Below, piece by piece: positions 21,512 to 31,657 of a stretch of DNA of 44,720 nt. The stretch is taken from the NCBI GenBank assembly GCA_032718475.1, contig JAUCBJ010005413.1:1-44720 (forward strand), in the 5' to 3' direction. The notes beneath the pieces were generated by a model. The model was not told where the DNA came from. It was given only the letters and a program-made list of their open reading frames with translations, and did no database searches. Position numbers and translations under genes: made by a program. The stretch's first letter is position 1. Every line of letters begins with the position of its first letter. This stretch comes from Nemertoderma westbladi. Taxonomy: Eukaryota; Xenacoelomorpha; Nemertodermatida; Nemertodermatidae.

Positions 21512-22560
21512 TACGATTTTGACATGCTAATAACTTTGTCGGATTTAAAGCTGCCAAGTTGAAAATTTGTAGGTATAAATATGAGCAAAAGTTGAGATTT
21601 TTGAGAGACTTTCAGACACCATCAGTGCAATGGTCTCCCGCTAGAGGGCCACATGTCTAAACATTAAATGCCCTCCCATTTCTTTGCTTTTAACCCGTTT
21701 AAGCTGAAACTTGGCAGATATGTATTAGACCATTAGCTGTGACTTTCAAAGGAGGCGAATCCATCTGCAGTTCTCCAGTCTGCCGCTAGAGGGCCAAAGG
21801 TCTGAAAGTGAAATCGTTGTCGTCGTTACGATTTTGACATGCTAATAACTTTGTCGGATTTAAAGCTGCCAAGTTGAAAATCTGTAGGTATCAATATGAG
21901 CAAAAGTTGAGATTTTTGAGAGACTTTCAGACACCATCAGTGCAATGGTCTCCCGCTAGAGGGCCACATGTCTAAACATTAAATGCCCTCCCATTTCTTT
22001 GCTTTTAATCCGTTTAAGCTGAAACTTGGCAGATATGTATTAGACCATTAGCTGTGACTTTCAAAGGAGGCGAATCCATCTGCAGTTCTCCAGTCTGCCG
22101 CTAGAGGGCCAAATGTCTGAAAGTGAAATCGTTGTCGTCGTTATGATATTGACATGCTTATAACTTTGTCGAATTTAAAGCTGCCAAGTTGAAAATTTGT
22201 TTTGTTGAAAATCAGTTCAACAGTCACCCGCTATAGGACTACTTTATGCCTGAAAGTGAATAGATTCTCCCGTCTCATTGATTTTAATCAGTTTAAGCTG
22301 AATCTTGCCATATATTCTGGACCACATGCTGCGTCTTTGTGGGGGGGGGGGGGGGAGATTTAATCGGTCTGCAGCTATACGACGAAATTTCTGAAAGTGA
22401 GATCCGTCTCTCATTTCGTTATCCGTTATTCAAGATGAAACTTGGCCGATGTACGTATGTACTATTCATCCATAGGATGTGTCTTTGTGGGGCTGGAGAC
22501 CCTAATCCATCTTCAGTTCTCACTATACCGCTAGAGTCAGAAATGTCTGAATAGAAATGA
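21511..22560. repeat. 315-bp tandem repeat, two full copies plus a diverged third
   Basis: TTACGATTTTGACATGC starts at 21511 and again at 21826. A diverged third copy starts at 22141 (TTATGATATTGACATGC), giving a 315-bp period. Copies one and two are nearly identical. Each full unit contains the 13-mer CCGCTAGAGGGCC twice (21638, 21783, 21953, 22098), which resembles the CTCF-binding core. A run of 15 G lies at 22341-22355. No coding function is seen. Confidence 0.85.
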
Positions 22561-22893
22561 GAGAGGTAAAAAGTGATTAGGCGAAATCTGCTTAAAATTT
22601 GCTAATACAGTAATACTTTCGAATTAGTACTTAAATTAAATTTAAGTCACGTGCTGCGCGAAGGCCCCACTTCGTGTAATATATGTTTCCAGATTCAGAA
22701 AAATCATAAAATTGCGGTTTGGAAAAAGTAAGAATATGTAATTTAAATATTTAAACCAAACTCATCTATTTTAATTTCAACCTCTAATTCCTTGAAATAT
22801 TAATTATTAATTTACAATGCAATGGTATGGTATGGTAGTTTCATAAATAAACAATGTGATTGAAGAGCTCCCCTCCTCAAATTACTACTAAAG
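22561..22893. other. Upstream region of R2
   Basis: This is the presumed promoter and 5' UTR of R2. It is AT-rich, and no defined promoter element could be assigned. There is no obvious similarity to the sequence upstream of R1. Confidence 0.4.
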
Positions 22894-25800
22894 ATGACAC
22901 CAAGGGACTACAAAAGATTCCTACTTATTACATGCCTGTTTACTATTGCTGCAGCTACTGTCAGCGAAATAACTGTGCACCCCGAACTAGGAGATATTGA
23001 TATTGGGGACAATGTCACTCTTATTTGTGTCATAGAATCCTCAACCTCTAACGCCCAACACGATGTAATATGGACGAAAGACAATATAGAGCTGACACCA
23101 GGAAATATTCCAGATAGATATAAAGAAGTTTATCATAATCTTGAAATATCTGATATCACAAAATTCGATGAGGGAGTATTTACATGTCATTATAGCGGCT
23201 CCCCACATAAATCTCCACAACTTAGGATAGAAGTTCTAATGCCTCCTGGACCAAGTCGCCCGTTAATTGACTTTACCCTTCCAGCAGGAGATTCCCATTT
23301 CTTTTACTGCCACCCAACTAGTCGAGAATACATTGTTTCCTGGTTATGTCTCAATAAACCTTGCTCCGAGTTAGGTAACGCTATTCCGAACCCTCATGAA
23401 GGATTTATACATATTGAAGAAGCAACGGCTGCGAATGACGGCCTCTATACATGTATTGTCTCAGGAACTTATCATGGTGAGGAAGTTACTTCTCGAACTG
23501 ACGTTCGGCTAACTGTTATAGCCAAATCGGTACTGCGAGTAGTTACACAATCACCTGTTTATATAACAGCAGGGGATGAAAAGTTTGAATTTAATTGTAG
23601 CACTGCTTCCGAGTTGCAATTCGATGTTACTGTTCACGACAATTCCGTAGCTCATGGTTCCCCATGGCCCCAGAATTTTCTAATCAACCGTTCTGAATTA
23701 TTTCAACTTCAAGTGCGAATTGACAACCCTACTATTGTTGATGCCAAAACATACCAATGCAGGGCTACGCAATCGGGTTCTCAGCCAGTTACAATTAATA
23801 AGGATGTCGTAGTCAATTTCCACCCGCACACTACTTCCCTTTCGGTAACAAGTCCCGTAGATAAGGATACAATTGTGGCAGGAGATGATGTTGTTCTAAA
23901 TTGTGATGCAGAAGGACGACCAGGGGTAGATTATTCCTGGAAGTTTACTCCAACTTCTGGTACTCCTGGAGAATCTGTTCTAACAGGAGAAACTGAATCG
24001 ACACTTTCACTGGTAGATGTTACAGAGCAGAACAGTGGCCAATATCGATGTGTAGCTTCTAATGTCATTGACTCTGAGTCACTACAAGATGATATCTCCA
24101 TCGATATTGATGTTAAACTAACTTTGAATATCCCAGTAAAAGTTATATCACTTGTCCAACAAGATACAATAATTAAAGGTGAAACTCAAGAGATGACTAT
24201 AAATTGCGTAACAGAAGGAACACAACCTATAGTCATTACATGGAAATTTAATGGCAACGTTATCAACTCGATTCCACAAGAAATTACAGTTGATAGTAGT
24301 GGAGATAACAATAGCATTCTCAAGGTATTTAATCCTGACTCTGACGATTCTGGTGATTATGCATGTGAAGCTATGAACACTATAAATGGTGTCGACCATA
24401 CTGTTACTCGAGTTGTTCAAATAGATGTCATGGTTCCAGCATTTGTAACAAATATAATAACCACAGTAACAACAAGTACTGGTGAAGTTACCAATCAAAT
24501 AACTGCAGGATCAACAGTGACTCTAGAATGTAGAGCAGATGGAAATCCTAATACACCTTTGTCATATTCTTGGAAACATGATGAAATAACCCTCGAAAAT
24601 GCAAATAGTAACTCTGTTACACTTGAAAACATATTACCAAATGATACTGGCAGATACCAATGCATTGTATCCAACATAATTGAGGGGGAACCAAAATCTG
24701 GTCCATCAGCTCTAAACAATGGAGACCCTTTGGACACAGTTCATGTCCATTTTGCAGGGTCTCCAGAAATAAAAGATGGATTTCCAAAAGTTACAGTACC
24801 CTTAGGTGGAAATAATGTGAAACATGGAGAAAATGTCACTATAAGTTGTGAATATCACATCGGTGTATTTGCTTCCATTGATTGGGAATTTCAAGGCATT
24901 GGGGCAGATCCAGTTGAAGTTATAAATAGCGGCAAATATATAATAGGAACAGATTCATTAGTGATTAAATCAGTTTTAGAGGATGATATTGGAAATTACA
25001 AATGTACAGTTAGTAATGCAGCTGGACATGATGAAGGCTCTTTAAATATTTTTGTAACAAACAACATTATTACTCCTACATTGAATTCTGTTGTCTTAAA
25101 GGAATTAACATGGGACTCTTTCATAGTGACGTGGCAAGCGGCTGTTGTGCCAGAAGGGGCATCCCCACTAATTCGATACAAAGTTAAGTGTGCCGAAGTT
25201 GGTTTGAGCAGCGATGAGTGGATCACATGCGGTGAAACTACAAATGAGTCTGACAGAGAACTTGAAGTATCACAACATGGAAGTGAGGGTTTTGAACAAA
25301 ATAAAGCGTACAAATTTGCAGTAGTAGCAGTTAATATGAATGGAGATAGTGAATTAAGTAATGAGATTACTGCCAGTACATCTAGTTTTGCACCAGAAGC
25401 TCCACAAAACATTGCGATTGTTGCAATTGAAAAGGGGTTTCATATAAGTTGGGAGAAACCTCGCCATGAGGGAATTTTTGGTACCGCGAAATACCGTGTA
25501 GAATATAGAATTCAACCAGAAATTGATTCATCTAGGAGGAAAAAAAGATCATTTGAAATAGGCACTCGTGATACGAGAGATATTCATGATCGAATTTGGA
25601 ATGCATTAGAGATTTCTCCACATATTGCAAGCAGTCACTCAGCCGAGGTTACATCATTACCGTCATACACTGACCACGAAGTACGTCTCCAGGCTGGTGC
25701 TACTGGTATAGGCTCGAATGCTATAGACCATTGGGGTCCTCATTCACAAATATTCACTGTAAAAACTTTGCCAACATTACCTAAGGGTTCAGTGGAAGGT

Positions 25801-27039
25801 GCTCGTGCTGAGAACATTACACCATGGGCCATGGGCATTGCATGGGATGAGGTGTCATCCTCTAATACAGATGGACCAATCACATCATACAAAGTGTCTT
25901 TATATGACCATAGTTCATCATACGGTGCAAGCAAAACAGTTATTCATCCAACTATGTCAGTAACAATGAGTGGTCTGGAACCCTCAACTGAATATACTTT
26001 TACTGTTGATGCATGCCAAGGAGAAAAATGTTCTTCTGGATCTGTGAATAGAGCAACCACAAAAGGTGTTACTGATATCGTTGTTGAATATTTAGATAGT
26101 GATAACTCAGTTAATTTGGACTGGGGTTCTATTGCGACGTCATTGTATACCTCTTATGATGTTTGTTACATACCAATGGAAAACATTCGCAATGATAGGT
26201 ATGAAACAGATGCTGGGTATTGTTTCAGAACTACTGAAAGCGAATGTCAAGCAAACTTTGAAGAAAGTGCCTCTGATGTTAAAGAACTTCTTGTTGCTTT
26301 GTTCTCACAATGTTTGTCTCCCACCTCATTACAAGGGAGCACCTGCAGTGCTAACTCTAACTGCATACTAGTTACCAACATAGAGGATTTGACAGAAACT
26401 ACAGTTTCGTATACAACATATTTCGGGTGTGATGATCCAGCTTTGGTGAAATGCACTAATGGTGGTCGAAGTTCTCAATTTGTAAATATGTCCAGCTCAA
26501 ATGATGGTAATACATATGGACTATGTTATAATAATGTGGAACTATCAACAGACGCTACTTATAATAATGCGATAGCATCATTGGAACAGCAGTTTGATCT
26601 CTTTCCCCCCGAGAAAAAACATAAATCAAAATTATCTGATAAGATATGCCAAGGAAGTTTTAAGAAAACTATAAATACAACACAGACATCGATTGAGATT
26701 GCAGAGATTGTACCAGGGGTAGAGTACTTAGCAACTGTTACTGCCTACCCTGCATTGACGGAGAACCGCATTGACATACTGAAAACTACCTTTCAAACTG
26801 CCCATACGACCGATAATCAAACTGTAGAATCAGACTGTGAACGTGTTGGTTCTTTATGTGCTTCTGCTTTTTATGCTATAATCGGGGTGATATGCTTTCT
26901 CTTGGTTGTTTGCTTTATTGCGATTGTTCTTTTTGTTTTGCTGAGGAAAAAAGGTGGTTTAAATTGGCCAGGAAATCCGCCCACGCCAACTGTAAATGCA
27001 ACCGCAGCGAGTGGGCAACCACAATACATTGCAACATAG
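22894..27039 (+). CDS. R2: intronless Ig/FN3 single-pass transmembrane receptor, 1381 aa, short tail
   Basis: This is a complete uninterrupted gene. The start ATG has A at -3, and the signal peptide is 1-20 (FLLITCLFTIAAA). Seven Ig-like domains lie at about 24-114, 119-208, 212-308, 312-408, 414-512, 516-619 and 622-721. Four FN3 domains lie at about 727-830, 833-958, 962-1056 and 1058-1303. A strong furin-type site, SRRKKRS (880-886), sits in the second FN3. The fourth FN3 carries the same ten-cysteine insert as R1 (C1091 to C1252), nearly identical in sequence. A cysteine pair (C1315, C1322) precedes the membrane helix (about 1326-1350). The tail is only about 31 residues (NPPTPT near 1361-1366) and lacks the NxxY-like, ERLL and PDZ-like motifs of R1 and R3. 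It is a close paralogue of R1 with patchy identity, and is convergent with R3. Function is inferred only. Confidence 0.93.
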   Translation: MTPRDYKRFLLITCLFTIAAATVSEITVHPELGDIDIGDNVTLICVIESSTSNAQHDVIWTKDNIELTPGNIPDRYKEVYHNLEISDITKFDEGVFTCHYSGSPHKSPQLRIEVLMPPGPSRPLIDFTLPAGDSHFFYCHPTSREYIVSWLCLNKPCSELGNAIPNPHEGFIHIEEATAANDGLYTCIVSGTYHGEEVTSRTDVRLTVIAKSVLRVVTQSPVYITAGDEKFEFNCSTASELQFDVTVHDNSVAHGSPWPQNFLINRSELFQLQVRIDNPTIVDAKTYQCRATQSGSQPVTINKDVVVNFHPHTTSLSVTSPVDKDTIVAGDDVVLNCDAEGRPGVDYSWKFTPTSGTPGESVLTGETESTLSLVDVTEQNSGQYRCVASNVIDSESLQDDISIDIDVKLTLNIPVKVISLVQQDTIIKGETQEMTINCVTEGTQPIVITWKFNGNVINSIPQEITVDSSGDNNSILKVFNPDSDDSGDYACEAMNTINGVDHTVTRVVQIDVMVPAFVTNIITTVTTSTGEVTNQITAGSTVTLECRADGNPNTPLSYSWKHDEITLENANSNSVTLENILPNDTGRYQCIVSNIIEGEPKSGPSALNNGDPLDTVHVHFAGSPEIKDGFPKVTVPLGGNNVKHGENVTISCEYHIGVFASIDWEFQGIGADPVEVINSGKYIIGTDSLVIKSVLEDDIGNYKCTVSNAAGHDEGSLNIFVTNNIITPTLNSVVLKELTWDSFIVTWQAAVVPEGASPLIRYKVKCAEVGLSSDEWITCGETTNESDRELEVSQHGSEGFEQNKAYKFAVVAVNMNGDSELSNEITASTSSFAPEAPQNIAIVAIEKGFHISWEKPRHEGIFGTAKYRVEYRIQPEIDSSRRKKRSFEIGTRDTRDIHDRIWNALEISPHIASSHSAEVTSLPSYTDHEVRLQAGATGIGSNAIDHWGPHSQIFTVKTLPTLPKGSVEGARAENITPWAMGIAWDEVSSSNTDGPITSYKVSLYDHSSSYGASKTVIHPTMSVTMSGLEPSTEYTFTVDACQGEKCSSGSVNRATTKGVTDIVVEYLDSDNSVNLDWGSIATSLYTSYDVCYIPMENIRNDRYETDAGYCFRTTESECQANFEESASDVKELLVALFSQCLSPTSLQGSTCSANSNCILVTNIEDLTETTVSYTTYFGCDDPALVKCTNGGRSSQFVNMSSSNDGNTYGLCYNNVELSTDATYNNAIASLEQQFDLFPPEKKHKSKLSDKICQGSFKKTINTTQTSIEIAEIVPGVEYLATVTAYPALTENRIDILKTTFQTAHTTDNQTVESDCERVGSLCASAFYAIIGVICFLLVVCFIAIVLFVLLRKKGGLNWPGNPPTPTVNATAASGQPQYIAT

Positions 27040-27226
27040 AGTGCACGATTTCTTATGCATCTAGATAATAATTATGTGGCTTATTTGTTTATACTAAATA
27101 TTACAACTGATTTATTTGTGCACAAAACTATAAATTATTTTTATAGCTTATATTGATTTGCTTACAATAATTATATAATATATACTTTTTCGTACGACCT
27201 CGTTCAGTTGTTTTTGTAATCACGAT

Positions 27227-27232
27227 ATTAAA
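27227..27232 (+). terminator. Possible poly(A) signal of R2 (ATTAAA)
   Basis: ATTAAA lies about 190 bases after the R2 stop codon. It is the best variant signal seen nearby; transcript evidence is lacking. Confidence 0.35.
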
Positions 27233-27239
27233 GTGAAAC

Positions 27240-28977
27240 GAAATCAACGTCAGTGTGAAACACCGGCAACCTGAAAGTCCAACTCTCATGGCAGATACAT
27301 GCGCTGGACCTGTTTCTGTTCTGTTATTTTATAATCATATAGTTGGAATAGATGAAACACATCGAGTACAAAACAACAAAAACATGGGGGCTTGCGGGCC
27401 GCAACAAATAAGCTGGTGCGTGGATTGGTTTGCATTGAGCCTTATAATACTTCTACTACTAGGTCGATTTTCCTACAATGGGATCTTTCCCATCTCTCCC
27501 CGGTTGGGTGCAATCTTTGCCCGTGTCCAACCTTCGCCCGCGTCCAATCTTCGCCCACGTCCAACCTTCACCAGGGGGAAATCTTCGTCCGCGAACAACC
27601 TTCATCAGAGGGAAATCTTCGCCCGCGAACAACCTTCGCCCAATAAGATTTATGTCATGTCAATAACCATTTTAGTTAAAATTGTGGGAAAGAAGCAGGT
27701 TACAGAGATGGCTTTTTCTAACCAAAACAATGTTGTTACTCATTGAAGGAAAGTAGCAGGTTACAGAGTCGGCTTTTTCTAACCAAAACAATAATTGTTT
27801 ATTGGGCGAAGTTTGCTCGCGGGCGAAGTTTGCTGCGTACCCTGCCCCCCCCCCCCCCCCCCCCTTCCTCATGTCTCCCCATTTCACTTGGCATCTAACC
27901 TCCGGGGAATATTTAAAATGAAATACATTGTGGCATTTTAATATATTTAATTAATATGTATGTCATATCGCAACATCATACACCTTTAATTAAAACAATA
28001 GTATTAATACAAATAAAATTTGAACTTATAAATCGGCATCTATATATATATAATAAACAAAAACCAAAACGATTTCCCTTTTAAAAAATAACACCAAACT
28101 AAAGAAATTACTGGTTTTACAAGTATTTCATGTTACGCCTGCTAGGGACTATTCTTTATTTCTCATATGGACCAATTTCTATTTTATCTATTTAGCTATT
28201 TTCATAATTACTTGTATACGACTTATATAATATTGATCTGTAATTTTGATAAAAGCCCCATCATCTTCGCAGTGATTGTAAAACATTAACAACGAAATAG
28301 TCGATAAAGCCATAGATATCAATTGTGTTTATTATTTTGTGTTTTTAAAGGCACCAATTTTAAATGAAAGATATAAACAAAAAAATAACTATAATTTACA
28401 CACGCTCTTGAAACACTTCAATCAACAACAGAGTGTTTGTTAAAAGTCCAGAATAACTGCATCACAACCTGTTCCGTAATCCGCCATTGAGTTGGGGGTG
28501 CATACAGCTGTGCGGTACATTAATATTCAACCAACACATTCTTACATTATTTTCGTTAAGAAGTAAATTTTCATTACTGTTTTTCGCAATGTACTGCTAT
28601 TTATTAAGTTTGCGCCCTCGTCAGCCTGATATATTGTGGCATATATATTAAATAGAAAAAGGTGATTAATTCCCTTGCTGAATAGCAAAAGATAAAAAAG
28701 CATCAGCGATATTAATTTGCGGAGGAATGATCATTTTGTAGTCCAATTGAATCATCATGTTAGACACGGATACTTCCGCTTCCACAGTTACTGAAATTTT
28801 ACGACGCTCATAGAAATCGTAGAATTACGTCAATAGTAGTATGCTGATTAGTACAATAATATTACTTGTACAATAGTATCATTATTAAAATACTAATAAT
28901 AGTAAAAAATTATTCTTAATACAATGAAATTGTATGAATATTTAGAGATATGCATCAAATATATAGTGTCTATCTAC
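27240..28977. other. Spacer with short tandem repeats, no gene seen
   Basis: About 27500-27645 has degenerate copies of a CTTCGCCCGCGTCCAA/CTTCGCCCGCGAACAA-type repeat, which keeps short open frames. About 27686-27790 has two copies of a GAARAAGCAGGTTACAGAG... GGCTTTTTCTAACCAAAACAA unit, related to 5100 and 14000. A run of 20 C lies at 27845-27864. The rest is AT-rich without features. The 163-codon open frame at 27255-27746 spans the repeats and is not credible as a gene. Confidence 0.5.
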
Positions 28978-29933
28978 TACACCATGTCGTGGAATATAGT
29001 GTCGTTATTCAGGTACCTAGATCCCCCCCCCCCCCCCCCCCCTCAAATTTTCTACAAATCTTAATGAGATTGCATGAAATTTGAAACAGAGATAGTTTCA
29101 CTTCCCTCCTCCTTGCTGGGTGAGCCAGAATCTTTATTTTTGCTTTCAATCTTTAGCTACAAGCGTTTGAAAAAGGTGTCTCCGTCAGTATTACGCCAGT
29201 TACACCGCAGTTATTCTTCAACCTTATACCGATTTGTTGATATTGGCGGAAAGCCAGGATTCCAAATATGTATTACAGTCTGAATTTCGTCGTAAAGCAG
29301 CTGAGATATGGCCATCCTAAAGTAGCATGATTTTACTATTTTATTATATTTAATGAATACACCATATTCTAGAACATGTTCTTTATCCCATACGTAGCTG
29401 GGAAACAATGCAATAACTCTGTAATCATACTATTGCGTAGCTATTCGTACATAAGCAAAGTGTTCCAGAATATGGATTATTTATTAAATAGAATAAAATA
29501 GCCTCCCGCAGATTCAAAACCATGCAACATTTGAACGCCCATATCTCCAGCTATTTTACGACGAAATTCAGATTGTGATACATATTTGGAATCCTTGCAT
29601 TGCCAGATGTCCGTAAATATCAACAAATCGCTATAAGGTTGAAGAATAACTGCGGTGTAACTGGCGCAATTATTACCGACGGAGACACCTTTTTCAAACG
29701 CTTGTAGCTAAAGAATGAAAGCGACAATAAAAATTCTGGCTCACCCACCAAGGAGGAGGGATGTGAAACTATCTCTGTTTCAAATTTCATGCAATCTCAT
29801 TAAGATTTGTAGAAAAATTTGGGGCGGGAGTCCAGGTACCTCAATAACGAATAACGACAATATATTGCAGGACATGGTGTATTGTTGGTACCTCAATAAC
29901 GAATAACGACACTATATTGCAGGACATGGTGTA
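28978..29933. mobile_element. Fold-back (palindromic) element, ~956 bp
   Basis: The left arm, about 28978-29385, is repeated in reverse complement at about 29455-29933. Matched pairs include TACACCATGTC/GACATGGTGTA at the outer ends, GGTACCT..., AAATTTGAAACAGAGATAGT against ACTATCTCTGTTTCAAATTT, and CATATTCTAGAACA against TGTTCCAGAATATG near the centre. The loop is about 70 bases. The left arm contains a run of 20 C (29023-29042). The right arm has a partial tandem duplication of about 55 bp (29828-29930) containing CAATAACGAATAACGAC. No coding sequence is supported. Confidence 0.75.
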
Positions 29934-30660
29934 TTGTTGGTATACCAGTGGAACTCCTGGAGTGGAGCGGAAGTATTTGTGAGATGTATGCTCAGCCGTC
30001 ATGGATGGCACTTTCATCGTTCTACACCCATTACACCAGTAGTACGTGCCCGTGGGCCGATATACAATTACAGTAGGCCTACATACTTTTCTACACTCCA
30101 TTAAGATAGTTTAATATCATGACAACTTGTTCTACTTTTACATTGCCCATTACTCAGCGGAAAATAAATACAAATTTTGTTGAAACATCAAAAAATGAGT
30201 GTTTTGAACATCTAAGAAAAAATAATAATATCGATTTTTTCCATTGTACCCAATATATATACAGTATCAAGCGCATATAATAAATAAGAAAGTAAGAAAC
30301 AAAAGCGAAATAATTGTTAATATCATAATATCATTCTACTGTAATTAATATTTAGCGTAATTTATGTAACACATTTAATAAAAAGTGATTTATTAAGGTC
30401 TGACTTACCTAATAATAATATTATGTAAAAAATTCCTAAAGCTTTACAAATATATTTACTTATATTAGATAGTTATATACAAATACAGTAAGTCTTTATT
30501 ATAAATAAACTTTAACCGACTATCCCGTGACGTAATTTATGAACGCTTTTATAGTATTTTTGTTCTGTATTTTATGTACTAACTGCATCAACCACCGTAA
30601 AACTCATGACTATAAAGTACAGTAATGCATGGATCATTATCGTATCACATTTGTTAGTAG
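29934..30660. other. Spacer; possible zinc-finger-like transposon remnant on minus strand
   Basis: A minus-strand open frame (29841-30101) reads YYWCNGCRTMKVPSM, a C-x2-C-R pattern like the FLYWCH-type finger of the transposase remnant at the left end of the window. It may be a fragment of a related transposon, but the match is short. The rest is AT-rich with nothing recognised. Confidence 0.2.
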
Positions 30661-30663
30661 TTT

Positions 30664-31275
30664 ACTTTTACCCGCGGATCTCTTGTTATTGGGTTACTTT
30701 TACCCGCGGATCTCTTGTTATTGGGTTACTTTTACCCGCGGATGTCTTGTTATTGGGTTACTTTTACCCGCGGATCTCTTGTTATTGGGTTACTTTTACC
30801 CGCGGATCTCTTGTTATTGGGTTACTTTTACCCGCGGATCTCTCGTTATTGGGTTACTTTTACCCGCGGATCTCTTGTTATTGGGTTACTTTTACCCGCG
30901 GATCTCTCGTTATTGGGTTACTTTTACCCGCGGATCTCTTGTTATTGGATTACTTTTACCCGCGGATCTCTCGTTATTGGGTTACTTTTACCCGCGGATC
31001 TCTCGTTATTGGGTTACTTTTACCCGCGGATCTCTTTTTATTGGGTTACTTTTACCCGCGGATCTCTCGTTATTGGGTTACTTTTACCCGCGGATCTCTT
31101 GTTATTGGGTTACTTTTACCCGCGGATCTCTTTTGTTGTTGGGTTACTTTTACCCGCGGATCTCTTGTTATTGGGTTACTTTTACCCGCGGATCTCTTGT
31201 TATTGGGTTACTTTTACCCGCGGATCTCTTTTAGGATCTTTTTTGTTATTGGGTTACATTTACCCGCGAATCTCT
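30664..31275. repeat. Minisatellite, 32-bp unit, about 19 copies
   Basis: The unit is ACTTTTACCCGCGGATCTCTTGTTATTGGGTT with few variants (CTCG/CTTG/CTTTT). Each unit has the palindrome CCGCGG. It is open in all three forward frames because 32 bp shifts frame every unit; these are not genes. A (TA)n tract follows at about 31282-31298. Confidence 0.95.
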
Positions 31276-31573
31276 TTTGTTATATATATATATATATAAT
31301 TCTGATTTTAATTCTGAATTTATTTATTTATTATATATATACATATTTATTAAATAATTGAATTAATTAAATATTATTTAAGAGAGAGTATTTGCAACTG
31401 AGATGGTTTCATAGTAATTTATTATTAGATTATAAAGTTAATCTTTGGATATTATTAATTTTTTAATATTTTTTTACGTAATGCGTTTTGATAATATTAA
31501 TTGCTAGTAATTGTTATTCAGAGTAATCATAAAGGTGATTAATAGGTGAAAGAGCACAGCTCTTTAAGACAAG

Positions 31574-31579
31574 TTTATT
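31574..31579 (-). terminator. Poly(A) signal of R3 (AATAAA on minus strand)
   Basis: TTTATT on the plus strand is AATAAA on the minus strand, about 80 bases after the R3 stop codon, a usual 3' UTR distance. Confidence 0.5.
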
Positions 31580-31657
31580 CCATTTTTCATTTTTATGGGT
31601 AAAAGTTCCCTAACTGGAGAAATTTCCAATAGACAATGGCGACAACTGGGGGAATCC

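Noticed and set aside
21340-22690. Possible TIR transposon bounded by CACGAAGT...ACTTCGTG with ATATGT flanks
   Set aside because: The terminal similarity is short and imperfect, and ATATGT is common in AT-rich DNA; there is not enough support.
27255-27746. 163-codon frame after R2
   Set aside because: It runs through short tandem repeats and a dispersed repeat, and it matches no recognisable protein.
30606-31361. Three overlapping plus-strand frames of 190 to 250 codons
   Set aside because: They come from the 32-bp repeat, which runs through all three frames; there is no independent coding signal.
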